Source: Alphaproteobacteria bacterium (lineage in GTDB: Bacteria > Pseudomonadota > Alphaproteobacteria > Micropepsales > Micropepsaceae). From it: a stretch of 64,000 nucleotides of DNA. The stretch's first letter is position 1; every line of letters begins with the position of its first letter. The stretch is from contig JAFKFG010000017.1 of NCBI GenBank assembly GCA_017307355.1, positions 1-64,000 on the forward strand, written 5' to 3'. Position numbers and translations under genes: made by a program. Of the stretch, positions 53,410-60,259 are shown in pieces. The notes below the pieces were generated by a model. That model had not been told where the DNA came from. It ran no database searches and saw nothing but the letters and a program-made list of their open reading frames with translations.

Positions 53410-54699
53410 TCAGGCTTTCTTCAGCACCTTGGGCAGGGAATTGCCGAGCACGGCCAGAAGGTCGGGACCATAAGAGGCGGAATTTTTCTCCAGCTCCGCT
53501 TGGGCGATCACCTCGCCGCCCTGGCGCCCGAACAGCACCACCTCGTCTTCCAGATTGATCCGGTCCTGATCGCCGGTCACGTCCGCCATCAAAGTGTTCA
53601 TGGTGACGCGGCCCACCACCGGATAACGCCGCCCGCCGATCAGAACCTGGGTGTCGTTCTTTCCTTCATTGGGAAAATCCGGCTGGTTGGCGTGGGACAG
53701 GCTGCGGCGATAGCCGTCGGAATAGCCGATGGGAATGTTGGCCAGCCAGGATTCGCGGGTGAGGCGATAGGTGCGGTCATAGGCGACCGTCTCGTCGGCG
53801 GGGAAATGATTCACCGCCGCCACGCGCGACTTCAAGGTGATGGTGGGACGGAAACGGGCCAGGAAATCGGCGCTGGTGTCGCCGTAAAGCGCGCCGCCCA
53901 CCCGCACCATGTCCAGCCGCGTTTCGGGGCGGTGCAAGGTGGCGAAAGTGTTGGCGGTGTGGCGCACCAGGGGTCCCGGCGGCAGGCCGTTGGCTTTCAG
54001 CCATTGGGTGTCCTGGTCGAAGCGGGCGAGCTGGCGCAGGATGTCGTCCTTGTCCTCGGTGGGATAATGGGTCATCAGCCCCACGATCTTCAGCGGCGCG
54101 GCCTGCAGAATCGCCAGCGCATCCTTCTTGCCATAGTCGGCTTTCAGTTCGACGCCATTGCGGCTCATGCCGTCTGCATTGAGGCAGAGATGGACCGGCA
54201 AGGCTCGCGCGGGTTCCTTGCGCCGCCAGGATTGGGCGATGCGGGCGGCGGCCTCAGGATTTCCCACCAATTCTTCGACCCGGAAGGCGAAGCCGTCCTC
54301 GATTTCGTCCAGGGTGCCGGTGCGCACCCGGATCAGCCGCCCCTTGAATCCCATCGCACGCGCGATCCGGGCTTCCTCGTTGCTGGTGAAGCCGATGACG
54401 GCGACTTTGCTTTTCAGCACCGACGGCATCAACAGGTCGAGCCCGTTGCCATAAGCGTCGGCTTTCATGATGGCGCAAAGCGCGGCGCCGCCTTCGCCCA
54501 GGATGCTGCGCACTTCCGCGATATTATGCTCGAAGGCGGCGGCGTCGATTTCCATCCAGGCATTGCGGCGGGGGGCATCGGCGGGACGCAGGCCGAAATT
54601 GCGCGCCGACAGAACGGGCGTGGCCAGGGCGGACGATGCCGCGCCCAAACCCAGTGCCGCCGCGCCCCCGGCGATGATGGAACGGCGATTGATCAGCAT
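53410..54699 (-). CDS. Tat-exported alanine racemase-like enzyme
   Basis: 429 aa. Tat leader (NRRSIIAGGAAALGLGAASSALA) followed by an alanine racemase fold: AIMKADAYGNG with the PLP Lys79, HLCLNADGMSRNGV, and GYSDGYRR with the catalytic Tyr region, then a C-terminal beta domain (VVGRVTMNTLMADVT). Export to the periplasm points to a broad-spectrum amino-acid racemase of the Bsr type rather than the housekeeping Alr. 13 bases separate it from the upstream MBL gene. Confidence 0.9.
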   Translation of the reverse strand: MLINRRSIIAGGAAALGLGAASSALATPVLSARNFGLRPADAPRRNAWMEIDAAAFEHNIAEVRSILGEGGAALCAIMKADAYGNGLDLLMPSVLKSKVAVIGFTSNEEARIARAMGFKGRLIRVRTGTLDEIEDGFAFRVEELVGNPEAAARIAQSWRRKEPARALPVHLCLNADGMSRNGVELKADYGKKDALAILQAAPLKIVGLMTHYPTEDKDDILRQLARFDQDTQWLKANGLPPGPLVRHTANTFATLHRPETRLDMVRVGGALYGDTSADFLARFRPTITLKSRVAAVNHFPADETVAYDRTYRLTRESWLANIPIGYSDGYRRSLSHANQPDFPNEGKNDTQVLIGGRRYPVVGRVTMNTLMADVTGDQDRINLEDEVVLFGRQGGEVIAQAELEKNSASYGPDLLAVLGNSLPKVLKKA

Positions 54700-54712
54700 G
54701 TCGTTGCTCCCG

Positions 54713-55663
54713 TCAGGGATTGTTCCAGGGAAAGCCGGTGGCCAAGGTCATCTGGTCGTTGACCGGATAGACGCGGGGATAAAAGCCTTTGTACGGCACT
54801 TCGCCCGCTTTCACTTTCACCAGCTGTTCGTCCATCTCGCGCAGGTCCTTCATCGACAGCCAGGGTGCCAGGATGCCGCCATCCTTGCGGCAGCAATGCG
54901 CGGTCCAAAGGATGGTATCGGCGGGAATGGTGGCGATGAGGCGCTGCGCCGTGGCGTGATAGGCCGACATGCTGGTGCCCGGCGAGAAGGCATAGAGCGT
55001 GGTGGGATAGATATAGTCGCCGGTGAAAAGCCGCTTGGCGGCGGGATCGTAGATCGAGGCCGAACTGGGAGTATGCCCCGGCGTGTTCAGCACCGTCAGC
55101 ACCCGCCCGCCCAGATCGATGGTGTCGCCGGGCTTCAGCCATTCGGCGATGGGAAAGCTGGGCCGCACTTTCTTGTCGGCCAGGCCGGAATATTCATAGC
55201 GGCCGGGCGTGAAAAGGCCGTCATGCATGTCGGCGCGGGTCTCGGGCAAATCGATCATGGCGACGTGGTGGAACGGCCCGATACCGCCCAGATGGTCGAA
55301 ATGCAGATGCGAGACCATCACCGTGACCGGCAGGCTGGTGAGCGATTTGACCACCGGGCTGATGTCGCGGGTGCCCGAACCGGAATCGAACAGGAACGCC
55401 CGCGTCTCGCCCAGGATCAGATAGGCATAATTCTGCTGGTAATAGCGCGGCTCGCCGATGGCATAGGTGTTCTGGCCCAGATCCTCGACCGAAAAATAGT
55501 CCGTCACCATCCGACCCTTTTGCAGGGGCGGAGTGGCGGGATCGATAATGGTGTGATGGCTGAGATAGGGCGACAATTCGAAATTGACGTAAGGGGCATA
55601 GGCCGCCGCCAGCGCCACCACCGCCAGTATCGCCACCGCGATGAAGGTCAGTTTCCGGACCAT
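54713..55663 (-). CDS. Exported MBL-fold hydrolase
   Basis: 316 aa. N-terminal hydrophobic anchor or signal (LTFIAVAILAVVALAAAYA), then metallo-beta-lactamase motifs SHLHFDHLGG, TPGHTPSSASIY, and FTGDYIYPT. Two zinc sites look complete. Family members range from lactonases to beta-lactamases; the substrate is not evident. Probably co-transcribed with the racemase gene. Confidence 0.85.
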   Translation of the reverse strand: MVRKLTFIAVAILAVVALAAAYAPYVNFELSPYLSHHTIIDPATPPLQKGRMVTDYFSVEDLGQNTYAIGEPRYYQQNYAYLILGETRAFLFDSGSGTRDISPVVKSLTSLPVTVMVSHLHFDHLGGIGPFHHVAMIDLPETRADMHDGLFTPGRYEYSGLADKKVRPSFPIAEWLKPGDTIDLGGRVLTVLNTPGHTPSSASIYDPAAKRLFTGDYIYPTTLYAFSPGTSMSAYHATAQRLIATIPADTILWTAHCCRKDGGILAPWLSMKDLREMDEQLVKVKAGEVPYKGFYPRVYPVNDQMTLATGFPWNNP

Positions 55664-55771
55664 TGTTTATCCCCGTAATCCCCGCGTGCATCTAACGAAG
55701 AAAAAGGCCGGTTGGCAAAGGCGGGGCCCCTGCCTATCGTATTCGGCGGCGGCGAAGGCGGGGGCAATCGC

Positions 55772-56632
55772 ATGGCAGATCAGAAGCAGGCGGCGGCGCT
55801 TGCCACCTTCCTGGTGCTGGTGTTGCTGCTCAGCAGCATTTTCTACGCGCTGATCATCCGGGCCGGTCACCTGATGGCGGGCGGCGGCCATTATGTCGAA
55901 GCCTTGATGTGGTGTCCCGCACTGGCGGCTTTCCTGACGATCGCCTGGCGCCGCCTGGACATCCGGTCGTTGGGCCTGTCGCGGTTCGGGGGCAAATATG
56001 CCGTTTATGGATATCTGCTGCCGCTGGCCTATGCCCTGATCGCCTATATCGCGGTGTGGAGCCTGGGGCTGGGAACCTTCCCCGACCCGGCCGCCATCGA
56101 CCGCCTGGCCAAGCAGCTAGGCTGGCAGCCCGGCCCTCTTTTCGTGCCGCTTTATTTTCTTCTGATCGGCACCACAGGGATGATCGGTGCCGGCGCGCGG
56201 GCGCTGGGCGAGGAGATCGGCTGGCGGGGCTTCATGACGCCCCGCATGGTCGAACAATTCGGATTCACCAAAGGCGCGATCCTGGCGGGCCTGATCTGGG
56301 CCGCCTGGCACATGCCGCTGCTGTTGTTCGCCGATTACAACAGCGCCACGCAATGGTGGTTTGCGCTGTCCTGTTTCATGGTGATGGTGGTGGCGTCGAG
56401 CGTGATCCTCACCTGGCTCAGGCTGCGCGCGAACAGCGTCTGGCCATGCGCCGTGTTCCATGCCAGCCACAATCTCTTCATCCAGGGATTTTTCACGCCG
56501 CTGACCGGGCCTAAGGGCAAGATCACGCCTTACATGATCGACGAATTCGGCGTCGCCGTGCCGCTGGTGGTGCTGGTGATCGCGGTCCTGGCGTGGAGCA
56601 CGCGCGACCAGATCCGGGCTGTTTCCTCCTGA
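55772..56632 (+). CDS. CPBP-family intramembrane metalloprotease
   Basis: 286 aa from ATG 55772, about eight membrane helices. The three Abi/CPBP motifs are present: EEIGWRGFM (Glu-Glu..Arg), WAAWHMPLLL, and FHASHNLF. Roles range from peptide processing to self-immunity; none can be chosen here. Confidence 0.88.
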   Translation: MADQKQAAALATFLVLVLLLSSIFYALIIRAGHLMAGGGHYVEALMWCPALAAFLTIAWRRLDIRSLGLSRFGGKYAVYGYLLPLAYALIAYIAVWSLGLGTFPDPAAIDRLAKQLGWQPGPLFVPLYFLLIGTTGMIGAGARALGEEIGWRGFMTPRMVEQFGFTKGAILAGLIWAAWHMPLLLFADYNSATQWWFALSCFMVMVVASSVILTWLRLRANSVWPCAVFHASHNLFIQGFFTPLTGPKGKITPYMIDEFGVAVPLVVLVIAVLAWSTRDQIRAVSS

Positions 56633-56817
56633 TGTAAGCCCGCACCAATCGGCTCTGTTCTTCCAGGTATCGCGGGCTTTGCCGCGCCGTAAGCGGGCGC
56701 GGAGTTCCCAAGAATTACAGCGGTATAAGCACACGGCAAGAAACGGGAAATTATATCGTAGTACGATATATCTGTTCCGGCGGCTTGGCCCGCATTTCAG
56801 TCTTGATGGAGGATTTC

Positions 56818-58260
56818 ATGTATCCGAACGGGAAATTCGATCAGGGGCGGCGGTCTTTCCTGAAAAATTCCGGCATGGCGGGCGGCGTGCTGGCCTTGGG
56901 CCCGTTGGCGGCAAGTGTGGCGGCGGCGGGCGCCGCGGCCACGGTGCCGCCGAAAGGGAAATATGATTTCGACAAGCCGCATAACCGGATCGGACATGAC
57001 GATGTGAAATGGGATGCCGCCTTGCGCACCGAGCATCTGGGCCATCTGGTCGCCGGCATGGGCATCGCCGACATGGATTTCCGCTGCGCGCCCGCCATCA
57101 CCGCCGCTTTGCGCAAGCGGATCGCGCACGAAAATTGGGGCTATCTGGACATGGGCGCGCCCGGTCCGATCGCGTTCAAGAACGGCCTGATCGCCTGGAA
57201 TCGCAAGCGCTACGGCATCGAGGTCATCGATCCGGATCTTCTGGGCATCACCACCGGCGTCCATGCCGGCATCATCTGCGCGCTGCGCGCTTTCACCAGG
57301 CCGGGCGACAAGGTGTTGATGGCGACCCCGATCTATAACGGCTTTTACGGCGATCTGCGCTACACCAAGACCGTCGCGGAAGAGAGTTTGATGAAATATG
57401 TGGACGGTCGCTACGAGATCGATTGGGAAGATTTCGAGCGGCGCATGACGCCGGAAGTGAAAGTCTCGATCCTCTGCAATCCGCAAAATCCCGTCGGCCG
57501 GGCCTGGACGCGCGAGGAGCTCAACCGGTATGGCGAGCTCTGCCTCAAGCACAATGTCATCGTGATTTCCGACGAAATCCATTGCGACTTCATCATGAAG
57601 GGGCAGAAATATGTTCCCTTCAGCACGCTGGAGAACAAGGACGTCGTCGCCAACAGCTTCACCATGAAATCGGGCAGCAAGTCCTTTTCGCTGGCGGCGA
57701 TGAAGTGCGCCTGGTTCTTCTCCACCAATCCCAAATTATTCGACGCCGCGATCGAGATGAATCACGCCGACCTCAACACGCTGGGCATGATTTCCGAACA
57801 GGCGGCCTATGCGGGCGGCGAAGGCTGGCTCAACCAGTGCGTCGACTATATCGACGCCAACCAGGATTTCGCCAACCGCTATATCAAGGCGAACATCCCC
57901 ATGATCAAGGTCGGCCGGAAACCGGAAGGCACCTATCTCAGCTGGCTGGACGTGACCGCGGTGGCCGACCGGATCGGCGCCAAGAAGCTGGCGGACGAGG
58001 CCACCCGGCAGGCGGCGGGCAGCGGCGCCAGGCTGGGTCAGGATTATTCCGGGCGCCAGGCGATGGTGGCGCGCAAGCCGGTCACGCCGGAAGAGATGGT
58101 GGGGCACTGGTTCGCGAAGAACGCCTTCGTGCAGCTCAACCCGGGAAACACCTATGGCTATGGCGGGGCCAATCATATGCGAATGAATGTCGCCACGTCC
58201 CGCAAGACATTGACGGCCGCGCTGGACAGCATGGCAGATGCGCTGAAGAAGCTCGCCTAG
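56818..58260 (+). CDS. Tat-exported PatB/MalY-like PLP C-S lyase/aminotransferase
   Basis: 480 aa from ATG 56818 (GGAGG 6 bases upstream). Tat leader GRRSFLKNSGMAGG, then fold-type I: YLDMGAPGPIAFKNGLIAW, CNPQNPVGRAWTREEL, ISDEIHCDFI, and the PLP Lys in MKSGSKSFSLAAMKC. It resembles cystathionine beta-lyase PatB/MalY. A Tat signal on a PLP enzyme implies a periplasmic, cofactor-loaded protein. Its stop is 40 bases from the copied S9 gene end. Confidence 0.87.
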   Translation: MYPNGKFDQGRRSFLKNSGMAGGVLALGPLAASVAAAGAAATVPPKGKYDFDKPHNRIGHDDVKWDAALRTEHLGHLVAGMGIADMDFRCAPAITAALRKRIAHENWGYLDMGAPGPIAFKNGLIAWNRKRYGIEVIDPDLLGITTGVHAGIICALRAFTRPGDKVLMATPIYNGFYGDLRYTKTVAEESLMKYVDGRYEIDWEDFERRMTPEVKVSILCNPQNPVGRAWTREELNRYGELCLKHNVIVISDEIHCDFIMKGQKYVPFSTLENKDVVANSFTMKSGSKSFSLAAMKCAWFFSTNPKLFDAAIEMNHADLNTLGMISEQAAYAGGEGWLNQCVDYIDANQDFANRYIKANIPMIKVGRKPEGTYLSWLDVTAVADRIGAKKLADEATRQAAGSGARLGQDYSGRQAMVARKPVTPEEMVGHWFAKNAFVQLNPGNTYGYGGANHMRMNVATSRKTLTAALDSMADALKKLA

Positions 58261-58299
58261 GCGAAGGCAGGGGCGCCGGAAGCCGTCCCGGTGCCCCTG

Positions 58300-58356
58300 T
58301 CAGGATTGCTTTTCGCGCAGATACAGCCCGAACCAGCCAATCACCAGGGTGAGATC
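58300..58356 (-). pseudogene. Duplicated 3' end of the S9 peptidase gene
   Basis: On the minus strand this reads DLTLVIGWFGLYLREKQS and a TGA stop; the intact peptidase at 60260 ends DLRTRVVDWFGLYLREKQS. An 18-bp core is identical in the DNA. Beyond the core, the last codons here are GC-rich (CGC GAA AAG CAA TCC), whereas the intact gene's last codons are not (AGG GAG AAG CAG TCT). No other peptidase sequence is left. It marks one edge of the retron cassette and supplies the stop codon and last residues of the RT gene in another frame. Confidence 0.8.
58319..58336. repeat. Direct repeat, left boundary of the retron cassette
   Basis: AGATACAGCCCGAACCAG, identical and in the same orientation as 60279-60296, 1960 bases apart. 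In both copies it begins 19 bases from the peptidase stop codon. Confidence 0.88.
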
Positions 58357-60092
58357 TCGCGTCTGCGTGAATACTCAACCCAACTGTCCGCATCTAATAT
58401 AAGGCGATACTTATCACGAAGACTCTCAAACAGCTTTCGATCACGATCGAATTGATCTTCCATTTTCCCGGGTCCAGAACGAAGAAATCGTCCGAGGATA
58501 CCCAAAAGGAAATCAGGAACACTCATCCCTAGATCTGGTTTCGACACGAAATCAATGTAACATCCTACCGGGCGGCGGTTGTTTGATTTTCTAAGTGATT
58601 CATAAGATTGCATCACCGCCTGCCGAATAGTTACTTGGGAAACTTTGTCATTCTTCTCGAAAACAAGCAGGGCGGCTTGACTTTCTGCGGCCATCAGTCT
58701 TCGCCTTATAATCGCATTAAGCAGCCGGATGTAAGTTCCCTCATAGCTTGCGGTGCTATCCAGCCGAGCCATCACAACGTAACCCTCAAATGGCAGTGAG
58801 CGCATTCGCCTGATATAAGCTAGGCGCAAATCGGGATGCGCATCAGCAAAATGCAAGCCGCGTTTGACTATGGCGGGCTTATTTCCGGCAGCCCACTGAT
58901 CTGAAATTGTTTCCTCTAGTACATCCTTAGCCGCCTGGACGACACGATCTTGGTGCTGGCTGACGGCCATTCCCATCGCAAGGAGGCGGGTGCCATCTGG
59001 TCGAACATACTCGGCTTCATCGACATAGATGCAAAACGGAGGTCGAGCCTGGTTCTTCGGACTGAAGCTTGGGCGGCGACCACTTTCTTGAAGAATGTCA
59101 GCCCAGTTCGTCTTCAATTTCGCTGAAAGCTGAGGCTCGTGGTAGGCAATAAATTTCACTAGTCCGTCAAGTCGGTTAATTTCGTGCTGAATGAGTTGAT
59201 GATCGTTGATTCCTCGACGGACTAGATGGTCTTCCAGGCCATATTTTTGCGCATAATAAAGCTCTTGCCGCAATCGCCGCTTTTTATGACGGGGTACGTG
59301 CGGATGTGCGAGGTCGCTAATGCTCAAGCCGGTTACATAATGCGCCTGGCCTAGCTTGGAGATGCGAGTTTTAGATTTGGCAATCTCAAACCCATTCGAC
59401 TTAACGAGGGTCGCAAACTTCTCTAGGGGTGGCAGGGAGGTATCGCTAGAAAAGTTTATGTCGTCGGCATAGCGGGAAAATGTTGCAAGATGTTGTTGTG
59501 CTAACAACTGAAGCTCAATGTCCATCGGTAAGCAAATCGCATTTGCCAACGTCGGGCTTGTCGGTAGTCCAAGGGGGAGAGATCCGTTAATTGTCATAAA
59601 GCGGCTGAGCAAGTCGGCGATGCCTGGGTCTATTTCAGTCGAAATCAGCAGCTTTGTTATCCGTGCGGCGCTTATTGAGGGGAAGAAGTTCTCCAGATCA
59701 AAAGATATGAGGTGACGATGACCGCAATGGTCTCTGGCATTCTCTCGAATATTACGTCCTCCGATATAGCCAAACGTTCGTGAATGTGGAAACCCATTCA
59801 GCCTATGCGAGAGGAAGTTGCTCAGTCGCCGAGCAAGCGCCTTGTATTCGCTTTTGAAAGCCGTCGGCTCCCAAACGATTCTATAGCCGCGAGCACGATT
59901 CTTCTTTGGAATTTTGTGGCGAAGAAATAGCGGCGCCTCGAGAAAGTGTATATCATCTTCGATGCCAATCGACATTTGAGCCGAAACGGGATCGAACGAT
60001 AGCACTTTCTCAAAAGCGATTTCGTCAACGCCGAGAAAGGCGAGCAGGCTTTTTCGGCTATTCAATAACCTGAGATCATACCTAAACGTCAT
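58341..60092 (-). CDS. Retron-type reverse transcriptase fused to a DUF3800-like domain
   Basis: 583 aa from ATG 60092 (GGGCGGGAC site). Residues 1 to about 310 are a retron RT: IPKKNRARGYRIVWEP, GYIGGRNIRENARDH, HLISFDLENFFPSI (first catalytic Asp), GLPTSPTLANAICLPMD, and RYADDINFSS (YADD near 207-210). From about 350 a second domain begins with CIYVDEAEYV, then GLHFADAHPDLRLAYIRRM and VVMARLDSTASYEGTYIRLL: the layout of DUF3800, an RNase H-like fold. RT-DUF3800 fusions occur in type VII retrons as I recall the scheme. GC content is clearly below the neighbours. The last residues (EISPW) come from the peptidase remnant. Confidence 0.9.
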   Translation of the reverse strand: MTFRYDLRLLNSRKSLLAFLGVDEIAFEKVLSFDPVSAQMSIGIEDDIHFLEAPLFLRHKIPKKNRARGYRIVWEPTAFKSEYKALARRLSNFLSHRLNGFPHSRTFGYIGGRNIRENARDHCGHRHLISFDLENFFPSISAARITKLLISTEIDPGIADLLSRFMTINGSLPLGLPTSPTLANAICLPMDIELQLLAQQHLATFSRYADDINFSSDTSLPPLEKFATLVKSNGFEIAKSKTRISKLGQAHYVTGLSISDLAHPHVPRHKKRRLRQELYYAQKYGLEDHLVRRGINDHQLIQHEINRLDGLVKFIAYHEPQLSAKLKTNWADILQESGRRPSFSPKNQARPPFCIYVDEAEYVRPDGTRLLAMGMAVSQHQDRVVQAAKDVLEETISDQWAAGNKPAIVKRGLHFADAHPDLRLAYIRRMRSLPFEGYVVMARLDSTASYEGTYIRLLNAIIRRRLMAAESQAALLVFEKNDKVSQVTIRQAVMQSYESLRKSNNRRPVGCYIDFVSKPDLGMSVPDFLLGILGRFLRSGPGKMEDQFDRDRKLFESLRDKYRLILDADSWVEYSRRREISPW

Positions 60093-60110
60093 GTCCCGCC
60101 CTGAGGAGGT

Positions 60111-60193
60111 GGAACAGCATAACACACGAAGCAAGTGGTGCTGTAATCAGCAGGCGCGACTCGCGCCTTAAACCTTGTAGTTACGCTGTTCCG
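60111..60193 (-). ncRNA. Candidate retron msr-msd RNA
   Basis: Minus-strand transcript of about 83 nt between the promoter and the RT start. Ends pair as a 12-bp stem: GGAACAGCGTAA (60192-60181) with TTATGCTGTTCC (60122-60111), one G-U pair, the position of retron a1/a2 repeats. Inside are hairpins GGCGCG-AGT-CGCGCC and TGCTG-ATTA-CAGCA and a weaker CAC/GTG stem. It ends 18 bases before the RT start codon. Short for a retron RNA, and no branch guanosine directly follows a1, so the exact extent is unsure. Confidence 0.65.
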
Positions 60194-60199
60194 GGGGCA

Positions 60200-60227
60200 A
60201 TTCTACCAAATTACCCGTCAGTTTCAA
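60200..60227 (-). promoter_or_regulatory. Sigma-70 promoter of the retron
   Basis: Minus strand: TTGAAA (60227-60222), 16-base spacer, TAGAAT (60205-60200); each box matches consensus in 5 of 6. The predicted start falls at 60192-60194, the first base of the inverted-repeat arm. Confidence 0.75.
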
Positions 60228-60259
60228 TTGATGCTCGATTCGATCTAAAGAACCACAGT

